A stretch of DNA of 64,000 bases from Paracoccus denitrificans (GTDB lineage: Bacteria > Pseudomonadota > Alphaproteobacteria > Rhodobacterales > Rhodobacteraceae), in NCBI RefSeq assembly GCF_900100045.1, contig NZ_FNEA01000015.1, positions 62,001 through 126,000 on the forward strand. Direction: 5' to 3'. Each line of letters begins with the position of its first letter. The stretch's first letter is position 1. Both the position numbers and the translations under genes were made by a program. The notes under the pieces are model-generated. The model did not search any database and was not told the origin of the DNA. It was given only the letters and a program-made list of their open reading frames with translations. Shown here one piece after another: positions 25,837-33,501 of the stretch.

Positions 25837-26814
25837 TCAGTTCACATAGACGTCGGTGGTCAGCTGCTCGGGGCCGGGCAGCGGCGCGGCGATGGCCTCG
25901 GCCACGGCCTCGTCGATCAACTGCGCCACTTCGGCGTCGATGGCGTCCAGCTCGGACTCCGAGATCACCCCGGCCTCGGTCACCTTCTGGCGGAACAGCT
26001 TCAGGCAATCGTTGTTGGCGCGGTTGTATTCGTTCTCGCCCGGCGCCTTGTAGGTCTGGGCGTCGCCCTCGAAATGGCCGAAGAAGCGCACGTTCTTGCA
26101 TTCCAGCAGCGTCGGCCCGGCGCCTTCGCGGGCGCGGCGGATGACCTCGCCCGCCGCCTCGTAGACGGCAAAGAAATCCAGCCCGTCCACGGTGATCCCC
26201 GGCATGCCGAAGCCGGTCGCCCGGTCCACATAGCTGTCCGAGGCGGTGGCGTAATCGACCGAGGTCGATTCGGCATAGCCGTTGTTCTCGACCACGAAGA
26301 TCGCCGGCAGGTTCCAGATCGCGGCCAGGTTCATGCTTTCCAGCACCGTGCCCTGGTTCGAGGCGCCGTCGCCGAAGAAGGTGATGCCGACGCCGTCATG
26401 GCCCAGCTTCTGCGCCGCCAGCGCCGCGCCGCAAACCAGCGGCGCACCGGCGCCCAGGATGCCGTTCGCGCCCATCATCCCCAAGGACAGGTCGGCGATA
26501 TGCATCGAGCCGCCCTTGCCCGCGCAGCAGCCGGTGGCCTTGCCATAGATCTCGGCCATCATCGCCTTGACGTCGACGCCCTTGGCGATGCAATGGCCGT
26601 GGCCGCGATGGGTCGAGGCGATGCGGTCTCGGTCGTGCAGATGCATCATGATGCCGACCGCCGTCGCCTCCTCCCCGGCATAAAGGTGGACGAAGCCGGG
26701 GATCTCGCCGCGGGCGAAATCGACATGCAGCCGCTCTTCGAAATCGCGGATGGTCTTCATCTTGCGATAGGCGTCCAGAAGCTGCTCTTTCGGCAGCGGA
26801 AACGGATTGGACAT
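25837..26814 (-). CDS. acoA: Acetoin dehydrogenase E1 alpha subunit
   Basis: A 325-residue E1 alpha subunit. The thiamine-diphosphate motif begins FFGDGASNQG and ends FVVENN, about 30 residues apart as expected. GKGGSMHIAD and the phosphorylation-loop-like region near the end match E1 alpha proteins. It binds ThDP and performs acetoin cleavage with AcoB. It lies 20 bases after acoX. The gene for a dedicated E3 (acoL) is missing from the locus, so lipoamide dehydrogenase of another complex is presumably used. Confidence 0.94.
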   Translation of the reverse strand: MSNPFPLPKEQLLDAYRKMKTIRDFEERLHVDFARGEIPGFVHLYAGEEATAVGIMMHLHDRDRIASTHRGHGHCIAKGVDVKAMMAEIYGKATGCCAGKGGSMHIADLSLGMMGANGILGAGAPLVCGAALAAQKLGHDGVGITFFGDGASNQGTVLESMNLAAIWNLPAIFVVENNGYAESTSVDYATASDSYVDRATGFGMPGITVDGLDFFAVYEAAGEVIRRAREGAGPTLLECKNVRFFGHFEGDAQTYKAPGENEYNRANNDCLKLFRQKVTEAGVISESELDAIDAEVAQLIDEAVAEAIAAPLPGPEQLTTDVYVN

Positions 26815-26834
26815 GAACTCCTCCCTTGTCTGGT

Positions 26835-27848
26835 TCAGTCTGGGTTGCGGATGAACAGCCCGGCCTGCGCGGCATGGGCCATGCAGGCGGGCACGTCGAT
26901 GGTGCGGAAGGCGTCGGGCACCAGCCGCACCGAGACCCGGTCGCCTTCGGTGAATGTCAGCTCGCGCTCGCCGTCGAAGGCCAGCGTGCCGGCGTGGATC
27001 GAGGGGCGATGCGCCTGGCCCGGCGCCATTCGCGCGACCCCCGCGATGCCGACGCGGTCGATGAGCCCCGGCGCGATGGGGGCCAGCAACTGGCGCGGCG
27101 CATCGGGCGACAGCCGGACATGCCGGCCCTCGGGCGTGGCGCGGTCCACCGGGTCGCAAAGGCCGGCGATGGCCGACATGCCGATGGCCTGCGGCAGGCC
27201 GAAGGTCACGAACAGGTCGCGGAACCCGGTGGTTTTCCAGATGGCGCGGGCACCGACGAAGCGGTCCTCGACCACCGCGACATCGACCAGCGCGATCTCG
27301 CGCCGCTCGCCCAGCGTGACCTCCAGCCATTTGTTCGGGCGCAGCGCCACCGGCTTGGGCACCTGCCCGGTGACGGCCAGGCCCACGGCCAGACCGGTGA
27401 TGGTCGGCTCGCGCAGTTCCGGGAACGCATTGTTGGTGCCGGTCGAGACGCCGGCCACCGGCACCGCGCCACAGGCACCGACCACCACGCGATTGGTGCC
27501 GTCGCCGCCCAGCACCACGATGGCGCGCACCCCGTCCTCGGCCATCATCCGGGCGGCGCGGGCGCTGTCCTCGGGCGTCGCCGTGACGGGCATGTCGAGA
27601 TAGCGCAGGCGCGGGAAATTCGCGTGGCCCAGGCGCAATTCGCGCTGGATGCTGCGCTCCAGGTGAAAGCGGATGCCGCCGTTTTCCGGCATGACCACGA
27701 CTTCCTCGACCCCCGCCGCAGCCAGGCCGGCCATCATGCGCAGCACGATATTGGCGCGGTCGTTGATGGGCAGGTTGCCCGCATGCGAGATCACCCGCCG
27801 GATGTCGCGGGCCGAAATCGGATTGGCAATGATGCCGACCTTGACCAT
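26835..27848 (-). CDS. acoX: AcoX, ATP-NAD kinase-like protein of the acetoin operon
   Basis: A 337-residue protein of the AcoX/NAD-kinase-like family. The nucleotide-binding block VLGGDGTNRVV is around residue 112, and GVSTGTNNAFP follows, both as in NAD kinase folds. It is the first gene of the acetoin operon, transcribed from the -24/-12 promoter that ends 26 bases before its ATG at 27848. The start is well supported by GGGAGGACAG. Its biochemical role is not settled; it is a consistent marker of aco operons. Confidence 0.92.
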   Translation of the reverse strand: MVKVGIIANPISARDIRRVISHAGNLPINDRANIVLRMMAGLAAAGVEEVVVMPENGGIRFHLERSIQRELRLGHANFPRLRYLDMPVTATPEDSARAARMMAEDGVRAIVVLGGDGTNRVVVGACGAVPVAGVSTGTNNAFPELREPTITGLAVGLAVTGQVPKPVALRPNKWLEVTLGERREIALVDVAVVEDRFVGARAIWKTTGFRDLFVTFGLPQAIGMSAIAGLCDPVDRATPEGRHVRLSPDAPRQLLAPIAPGLIDRVGIAGVARMAPGQAHRPSIHAGTLAFDGERELTFTEGDRVSVRLVPDAFRTIDVPACMAHAAQAGLFIRNPD

Positions 27849-27873
27849 GTCTGTCCTCCCTGTTGATACTGCA

Positions 27874-27889
27874 AGCAACAAGCGTGCCA
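27874..27889 (-). promoter_or_regulatory. Sigma-54 (-24/-12) promoter of the acetoin operon
   Basis: Read on the minus strand the sequence is TGGCACG-CTTG-TTGCT, an exact match to the RpoN consensus TGGCACG-N4-TTGCW with correct spacing. It ends 26 bases upstream of the acoX ATG. An AcoR-type activator gene at the end of the operon and an RpoN-like gene divergently upstream agree with it. Confidence 0.9.
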
Positions 27890-27931
27890 AAATATGGATG
27901 TGGGCTTTTCAATGGGTTGCGTGTGATGCGG

Positions 27932-27947
27932 CTGTGGCGTGCCACAG
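27932..27947. promoter_or_regulatory. Palindrome upstream of the acetoin promoter, candidate AcoR enhancer site
   Basis: CTGTGGC-GT-GCCACAG is a perfect inverted repeat of two 7-base arms separated by 2 bases. It lies 43 bases upstream of the -24 element and 31 bases upstream of the rpoN-like start codon. Position and symmetry fit an activator site; it could equally control the divergent gene. Confidence 0.6.
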
Positions 27948-27977
27948 TCGCGGCGCAACAACCGGGCGGCGGGGCGG

Positions 27978-29129
27978 ATGCGGCAGGAACTGACGCAAAG
28001 GCAGATCGGGAAACTGGCGCTCAGCCAGAAGATGCAGCTGTCGCTGGATGTGCTGCGCATGGATGCCGGGCGGCTGTCGCGCCGGATCAGGCTGGAACTG
28101 GCGCGCAACCCCGCGCTGACTTGCGCGGATCCCGATCTGCTGCCGCAGCCGGACGATCCGCGCGCCGAGCTGATCGCGCAGATCGGACTGCTGCCTCTGC
28201 CGGCGGACCAGATGCGGATCGCGCAGGAACTGGTCCATTGCCTCGACGACCGCGGCCTGCTGGCCGATCCGCTGGCCGAGATCGCCGGCTGGCTGGGCAC
28301 CACGCCCGCCGTCCTCGAGGGCTTGCTGCCGCATCTGCACCGGCTTGAACCGCACGGCGTCTTTGCCCGCGACATGTCCGAGTGTTTCCGCCTGCAACTG
28401 CGGGCGAAGAACCTGCTGGACCCATGGATGGACCGGCTGCTCGACCGGCTGGATCTGGTTGCCGAAGGCAATCTTTCGGCGATCGCCGCCTTTCTTGGAA
28501 CGGATCACGAGGATGCGGGGGACATGATCGCGGATATCCGCGCCCTCACGCCGGCACCGCTGGGCATCCCGGCTGCCGGCGGGCCGCCCCCCGAGCTGGA
28601 ACTGACGGCGCAGGGCGTGTTGAAGCCCGGCCCGTCGCTTGCACTGGCCCTTGGCGACGAGGGCGACGGCGAAGCGCGGGCCATGGCGCAGGGTCTGGTC
28701 GCGGCGGTAGAGAACCGCATGCAGACGCTGCTGCGCATCGGCACGGCGCTGATCGAGATCCAGTCGTCCTGGCTGCTTGGCCACGGCGCACGGCGTCCGC
28801 TGACCATGACCGCGCTTGGCACGAGTCTGGGCCTCAGCAAAAGCACCATCAGCCGCGCGGTCGCCGGAGTGGTCATACGAACGCCCGCCGGTCCCGTGCA
28901 TTTGCGCGACCTTCTGAAACCGCCGATCAGTTCGCACAACCCCGACCTGGACCGCGAGGGCGTCCTGCAGACCCTTTCCCAGATCATTGGCGACTGGCCC
29001 GAGGGATACCGCTGCACCGATGCACGCCTTGCCGAAAAGCTTGCGGCGCGAGGAATCCGCCTCTCGCGCCGGACGGTCGCCAAGTATCGGCTGGGACTAG
29101 GGGTGCCGAGGCACAGGCAGGACGAATGA
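27978..29129 (+). CDS. rpoN: RNA polymerase sigma-54 factor paralogue (RpoN family)
   Basis: A 383-residue sigma-54 protein, shorter than the usual 430-500 residues. Region I (about 1-50) has the RpoN opening LTQRQIGKLALSQKMQLSLDVLRM but few of the usual glutamines. The core-binding region spans about 65-240. The DNA-binding region has the helix-turn-helix TMTALGTSLGLSKSTISRAV (276-295), and the RpoN box reads SRRTVAKYRL at 363-372 (canonical ARRTVAKYRE). ATG 27978 was preferred to an in-frame GTG at 27939 inside the palindrome. It is divergent from the sigma-54-dependent acetoin operon, suggesting a dedicated sigma factor. Whether another rpoN exists elsewhere is unknown. Confidence 0.88.
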   Translation: MRQELTQRQIGKLALSQKMQLSLDVLRMDAGRLSRRIRLELARNPALTCADPDLLPQPDDPRAELIAQIGLLPLPADQMRIAQELVHCLDDRGLLADPLAEIAGWLGTTPAVLEGLLPHLHRLEPHGVFARDMSECFRLQLRAKNLLDPWMDRLLDRLDLVAEGNLSAIAAFLGTDHEDAGDMIADIRALTPAPLGIPAAGGPPPELELTAQGVLKPGPSLALALGDEGDGEARAMAQGLVAAVENRMQTLLRIGTALIEIQSSWLLGHGARRPLTMTALGTSLGLSKSTISRAVAGVVIRTPAGPVHLRDLLKPPISSHNPDLDREGVLQTLSQIIGDWPEGYRCTDARLAEKLAARGIRLSRRTVAKYRLGLGVPRHRQDE

Positions 29130-29222
29130 AGGCGTCGGCGTCAGAGTAAACACTCGCCCCGCAGGGCGGCTGGACGCGGCAGGCTGGTGAACGGGGGACG
29201 CTGCCGCGAACCTGGGAAAAAT

Positions 29223-29266
29223 CCGGCGGCACGGGATCGCATCCGCCGGTTTCATCGCATCCCGTG
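29223..29266. terminator. Overlapping hairpins between convergent rpoN-like and AI-2E genes
   Basis: Two mutually exclusive stems occur: CCGGCGG / CCGCCGG (29223-29229 with 29243-29249), followed by TTTC on the plus strand, and CACGGGAT / ATCCCGTG (29230-29237 with 29259-29266). They could end transcripts from both sides. The T-tracts are short, so this is moderate evidence. Confidence 0.45.
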
Positions 29267-29272
29267 CCCGGA

Positions 29273-30316
29273 TCACTGCTCGTCGCGAAACAGGCTCCAG
29301 ACCGCGATGAAGAACGCCGCGATCAGAGGGCCGACGACAAAGCCGTTCATCCCCATCTGCGAAATGCCGCCCAGGGTCGAGACCAGCACGACGTAATCCG
29401 GCAGGCTGCTGCGCCGGCCCACCAGCGGCGGGCGCAGGAGATTGTCGATGGTGCTGATGACCAAAACCCCGACCGCCATGATGACGATGCCCTTCAGGTA
29501 GGCGCCGGTGATCAGGTAATAGACGGCGAAAGGCAGCCAGACCAGGAACGCGCCCACGGCGGGCAGCAGCGACAGCACGCCCATGATCACGCCGCAGAGC
29601 AGCGCGGCCTCGATCCCGACCAGCCAGAAGGTCACGCCGCCGATGGTGCCCTGGATGGTCGCGATGACCACGTTGCCGGTGACGGTCGCCTTCACCACAT
29701 CGACGAATTTCTGCATGATGTGCCGGGTGTGCGGCGCGCTCAGCGGGCTGGCGGCGCTGATGGACCCGACCAGTCCCCGGCCGTCGCGAAACAGGAAGAA
29801 CAGCACGTAGAGCATGACGCCGAGGCCGATCGAGAACTGCGCGGCCCCCTGCCCGATCACCATCGCCCGGGACGCGATGAACTGCGCCGCCTGCCCGACA
29901 AAGGAGACCAGCCGGGACTGGATCTCCTCGAAGCTGCCGAGGTTCATCGCCGACAGCGCATCCAGGACGAAGGACGGCATGGCGCCGCGAACCTGGTCCA
30001 TGACCGCCGCCAGATCCGGCTCTTGCGAGCTGACGCTTTGATAGACGCTCGTCGCCTGCCGGGCCAGCGCCCCCAGGATGAGCGTGGCGGGAATGACGAC
30101 GATGAAGATGCAGGCCAGCACGCTGAGCAAGGCGGCCAGATTGCGCCGTCCGCCCAGCACATGCTCCAGCCGGTCGTGGAGCGGGCTGAACAGGATGGCA
30201 AGGATGACCGCCCAAAGCACGCCGCCATAGAATGGCAGCACGACCCAGATCAGCGCGACCGTCGTGATCAGAACGACCGCGACAAGGCTGGCATCCTGTA
30301 TCGTCCGTTTCTTCAT
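29273..30316 (-). CDS. AI-2E family transporter (PerM/TqsA-like membrane protein)
   Basis: A 347-residue inner-membrane protein. Three hydrophobic segments occur near the N-terminus (about 10-75), then a soluble stretch (80-150), then five or more membrane segments including LLPAVGAFLVWLPFAVYYL and the C-terminal GPLIAAFFIAVWSLF. This layout and the GVLSLLPAVGA and PPLVG motifs are diagnostic of the AI-2E/PerM family. Some members export quorum signals, others exchange Na+ and H+; the substrate here is unknown. ATG 30316 fits the family's short cytosolic start. Convergent with the rpoN-like gene. Confidence 0.9.
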   Translation of the reverse strand: MKKRTIQDASLVAVVLITTVALIWVVLPFYGGVLWAVILAILFSPLHDRLEHVLGGRRNLAALLSVLACIFIVVIPATLILGALARQATSVYQSVSSQEPDLAAVMDQVRGAMPSFVLDALSAMNLGSFEEIQSRLVSFVGQAAQFIASRAMVIGQGAAQFSIGLGVMLYVLFFLFRDGRGLVGSISAASPLSAPHTRHIMQKFVDVVKATVTGNVVIATIQGTIGGVTFWLVGIEAALLCGVIMGVLSLLPAVGAFLVWLPFAVYYLITGAYLKGIVIMAVGVLVISTIDNLLRPPLVGRRSSLPDYVVLVSTLGGISQMGMNGFVVGPLIAAFFIAVWSLFRDEQ

Positions 30317-30504
30317 CCGCAATGTGCCGCCCGGCTTATTTCGAGGTGTCCCGTTTATCGTCTCGTGGGTCTGTGCATCAAGGGCGCTCGGGGGGTTCAT
30401 CAAGAGCGCCCAGACGCCCGCCCTGCATGGCATGGGCCGCTCGAACGCACAGACTGCCCCTTCGGGCGGCTCTGATCATGCGAGGCGGTTTCCGACCCCC
30501 CTTC

Positions 30505-31134
30505 TCAGCCCATCGTCTCCCGCGCGCGCCGGACCAGCCCGCGCAGGTCGTCGAGGCTGTATTCGCCGAAGGCGCCCTCGTCGCCTGCGACGAAGGTGGG
30601 GGTGCCGATCAGGCCCATATGCTCGGCCAGCATATGGCTCATGGAAATGTGGCGCTCGACCGGCTCGGCCGCCATGTCGCGCTCCAACCGTGCGGTATCC
30701 AGGCCAACATCGCGCGCAGCCCGCATCGTGGCCGCCTCGGTGACCCGGCCCTTGGTCCGAAACAGCGCCCTATGCATCTGCCAGTATCTGCCCTGTTGCA
30801 GCGAGGCGAGCGAGGCCCGTGCCGCAAAGTCCGAATCCTCGCCGAAGACCGGCCATTCGCGGAACACCACCCGCAGGTTCCTGTCCGAGGTGATCAGCCG
30901 ATGCATCGGCTCGACCATCTTGCGGCAGAACGGGCAGTTGTAGTCGAAGAACTCGGTCAGGGTGATGTCGCCCTGCGGGTTGCCCAGAACCGGCGCCGTG
31001 GGGTCGCGCTCCAGCGATTGGCGCAGGTCGTCGGGCATCGGGTTGTCGCGCGTTTCCTGCGCAAGGCCGGCGCGACCCAGAACCGGCAGCGCCAGCAGGC
31101 TGGCACCCGCAAGGACGAGGTGACGGCGTTGCAT
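30505..31134 (-). CDS. DsbA family periplasmic thiol-disulfide protein
   Basis: A 209-residue exported thioredoxin-fold protein. Residues 1-25 form a signal peptide ending AGLAQ. The active site CPFC is at Cys67-Cys70 in FFDYNCPFCRK. The cis-Pro loop appears in GLIGTPTFVAG. This is the small DsbA/BdbD-like type that often acts with a membrane partner. It lies 51 bases after an L,D-transpeptidase gene and near a decayed response regulator, so the group probably answered envelope stress. Its direct substrates are unknown; the transpeptidase, which depends on a Cys, is a candidate. Confidence 0.9.
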   Translation of the reverse strand: MQRRHLVLAGASLLALPVLGRAGLAQETRDNPMPDDLRQSLERDPTAPVLGNPQGDITLTEFFDYNCPFCRKMVEPMHRLITSDRNLRVVFREWPVFGEDSDFAARASLASLQQGRYWQMHRALFRTKGRVTEAATMRAARDVGLDTARLERDMAAEPVERHISMSHMLAEHMGLIGTPTFVAGDEGAFGEYSLDDLRGLVRRARETMG

Positions 31135-31185
31135 GATGTCTCCTTCATGTTTCGGACCGGCGGAAATGCCCCGCCGCCCCTTGGT

Positions 31186-31744
31186 TCAAATGATCCGCAC
31201 CTGCGTGCCGACCGGGCAAAGCGCGAACAGCTCGGCAATCTTCTCGTTGCAGAGCCCGATGCAGCTGTCCGAGGGCAGCCGGCCGATCTTGCGCGTGTCA
31301 TGGGTGCCATGGATCAGAGAGGCAGGCCAGGGCAGATACATCGCGTGGCTGCCGAGCGGGTTCGCCGGATCGCCGCCGGCGACCGGCTTCCAGTCGGGAA
31401 AGCGCTCCATCTGCGAGGCGGTGGAGGTCCAGCCTGGCCCCTCTTTCTTGCGCACGATCTCGGTATGGCCGCGCTTGGTCAACGCGTCCGAGATCGGGAC
31501 CAAGGTCGGATAGACCCGATAGATCGCCTCGTCCCCACTCCAGAAATGCAGGGCGCGGGACTTGGTGTCGGCGACGATGGCGCCCTTGCCGAGCGTATCG
31601 AAATGATCCTGCCAGCGCTGCATGGTGAAACTGCTGATATTGCGGCGCGGCCCTTTCTGCGCGCACAGGACCGCCGGCATGGCCAGCCCCCCCGACTGCG
31701 ATCACGCCCAGTCCCAAGGCACGGCGACGGTTGATGTCGCTCAT
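31186..31744 (-). pseudogene. L,D-transpeptidase (YkuD/ErfK family), frameshifted in a G tract
   Basis: The natural start is ATG 31744, giving the Tat-like leader MSDINRRRALGLGVIAVGG. A run of seven G (minus strand; 31687-31693) then throws the frame off. Removing one G joins it to the frame that begins LAMPAVLCAQKGPRRN and encodes the whole YkuD domain to 31186. The active-site region reads LIHGTHDTRKIG then SDSCIGLCNE; the nucleophile Cys is kept, but the usual SHGCIR is changed. The intact part could also start at ATG 31680, yielding 164 residues without an export signal. It may be a true mutation, a phase-variable tract or a sequencing error. Confidence 0.75.
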
Positions 31745-31910
31745 CTTGCCGCTCCTTTCCTTGTCTGCGGGTCATGCCCCGCCCGGCGGTTGTTCCTGCA
31801 AAAGGAAGGCAGGCTTAAGCCGACCGCCGCGCAGGCGCGTCTCGTCCAGCGTCACCCCAACAGGGTTGGGGAACAATATCGTCATCATGGGGACTGGCTA
31901 AGGATGCCAC

Positions 31911-31927
31911 CTTAAGCCCAGCTTAAG
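31911..31927. promoter_or_regulatory. PmrA/QseB-like response-regulator box
   Basis: CTTAAG-CCCAG-CTTAAG exactly fits the YTTAAK-N5-YTTAAK arrangement of PmrA-type boxes. It lies between the minus-strand transpeptidase/DsbA genes and the decayed response regulator at 31974. A further single CTTAAG is at 31814-31819. Confidence 0.65.
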
Positions 31928-31973
31928 CCCCGTCGACGATAGCGTGATCGTCACGAATTACGGGGAAACACGG

Positions 31974-32330
31974 ATGCGCTTGCTGGTTGTCGAGGACGAT
32001 CCGGTCCTGTCCACGGCCTCAGCGCCGGATTGGGGCTGTCGGGGTTCACGGCCGATACCGTCGGCACCCTGACCGATGCCCGCGCCGCGCTGGAGGGTGG
32101 CGGCTTCGCAGGCATGGTCCTGGACATCATGTTGCCCGACGGCTCGGGCCTGGACCTGCTGGCTGAACTGCGCAGCAGGGGATCGCGAATCCCGGTCCTT
32201 CTGCTGACGGCGCGCGATCAGGTGCGCGACCGAGTCTTCGGTCTCGATGCCGGCGCGGACGATTATCTGGGCAAGCCTTCTGATCTGGAGGAACTCGCCG
32301 CGTCATCCCGCGCCTTCCCCGCCCCGGAAC
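31974..32330 (+). pseudogene. OmpR/QseB-type response regulator remnant
   Basis: ATG 31974 opens the receiver domain with MRLLVVEDDPVLSTAS, including the acidic pair. The frame then breaks; the next frame (from about 32027) carries on with GLSGFTADTVGTLTDARAAL, the phosphoacceptor Asp in MVLDIMLPDGSG, the LLLTARD segment and Lys in DDYLGKPSDLEEL. Canonical YLVKPFDLEEL has decayed to YLGKPSDLEEL, and homology stops near 32320. The whole DNA-binding domain and any sensor kinase gene are gone. It has at least one frameshift and a C-terminal deletion, so it is not functional. Confidence 0.8.
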
Positions 32331-32492
32331 GGCGGAAACAGCGCATCCCTCGCCATCAACGCCATCAAACCTCGCTGACCAGGGCCGCGGCGGATGCCGG
32401 AGATGGCCTTCGGGCCACGCCCTTTGCGGGCCGGTCCCGGCATCCGCAGACATCATGCCCTCGCCCCGAGATCGGTGACCGATGGCGAGTCG

Positions 32493-33479
32493 TCATCCGT
32501 CCCGGACGTTCACGATCAATCGCCCTCGCACCTTTCCGGCCAGCAGATCGGGCGCGCGGTCGAGCACCTTGGCAAGGGCGATCTCGGTCGCGACCTGCTC
32601 CAACGTCCTCGCTTCGACCTCCTTCGCCAGCGCCTTCCAGGCCCGGGCACGCAGCGCCATCGGGCAGAACACGCTGTCGATGCCGGCCAGCGTCACGCCG
32701 CGCAGGATGAAGGGGGCGACGGTGGCGGGAAACTCCATGCTCTCGGCCAGGCCGCAGGCTGCAACGGTGCCGCCATATTTCGTGCCCGCGCATACATTGG
32801 CCAGCGTCACGCCGCCGACGGCATCGACCGCGCCAATCCAGCGTTCGCGGCCCAGCGGCTTGCCGGGTGCCGAAAGCTCGGCCCGATCCAGGATCTCGGC
32901 TGCGCCGAGGCCGGTCAGATAGTCGGCCTCGCTGGCCTTGCCGGTCGCCGCGACGACGCGGTAGCCCCGGCCGGCGAGCAGCTTCACGGCAAAGCTGCCG
33001 ACGCCGCCCGTTGCCCCGGTCACCAGAACATCGCCGTCGCCGGGCTTCACGCCATGCCGTTCAAGAGCGAGCACGCATAGCATTGCGGTAAACCCGGCCG
33101 TGCCGATGGCCATCGCCTGCCTTGTGTCCAGACCCTCGGGCAGTTTCAGCGTGCGTTCGGAGGCCACGCGCATCCGTTCGGCATAGCCGCCCCATCGCGT
33201 CTCGCCCATGCCGAAGCCGGTATGGACCACCTTGTCGCCCGGCCGGAAGGCATCGCTGCCGGACTGGACGACCGTGCCGGCGAAATCGATGCCGGGAACC
33301 ATAGGAAAGCGGCGGACGACCGGGCTTTTCCCGGTCAGCGCCAGCGCGTCCTTGTAGTTCATCGTGGACCATTCGACCGCGACCGTCAGGTCGCCCTCGG
33401 GCAGCGCATCATCGTCGAGCTGCGCCAGCCTGGCCGAATATCCGCTCTCGTCCTTGTCGATCAGGATTGCGTCGAACAT
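32493..33479 (-). CDS. acuI: Acrylyl-CoA reductase (NADPH), AcuI/YhdH-type quinone oxidoreductase
   Basis: A 328-residue zinc-free MDR enzyme. The opening MFDAILIDKDESG and EWSTMNYKDALALTGKSPVVR are typical of the AcuI/YhdH group, and the NADPH motif VTGATGGVGSFAVKLL lies near residue 150. The family reduces acryloyl-CoA to propionyl-CoA. It is the last gene of a leftward set with an enoyl-CoA hydratase 22 bases upstream, an ADP-forming acyl-CoA synthetase and a Liv-type transporter, which supports a short-chain acyl-CoA pathway. Start ATG 33479 follows AAAGGGGGAAACC. Confidence 0.9.
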   Translation of the reverse strand: MFDAILIDKDESGYSARLAQLDDDALPEGDLTVAVEWSTMNYKDALALTGKSPVVRRFPMVPGIDFAGTVVQSGSDAFRPGDKVVHTGFGMGETRWGGYAERMRVASERTLKLPEGLDTRQAMAIGTAGFTAMLCVLALERHGVKPGDGDVLVTGATGGVGSFAVKLLAGRGYRVVAATGKASEADYLTGLGAAEILDRAELSAPGKPLGRERWIGAVDAVGGVTLANVCAGTKYGGTVAACGLAESMEFPATVAPFILRGVTLAGIDSVFCPMALRARAWKALAKEVEARTLEQVATEIALAKVLDRAPDLLAGKVRGRLIVNVRDG

Positions 33480-33501
33480 GGTTTCCCCCTTTCGCTTGGT
33501 G

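Noticed and set aside
32332..32710. Continuation of the response-regulator frame beyond the receiver domain
   Set aside because: No DNA-binding domain similarity is visible and most of it lies antisense over the end of acuI, so the open frame is chance.
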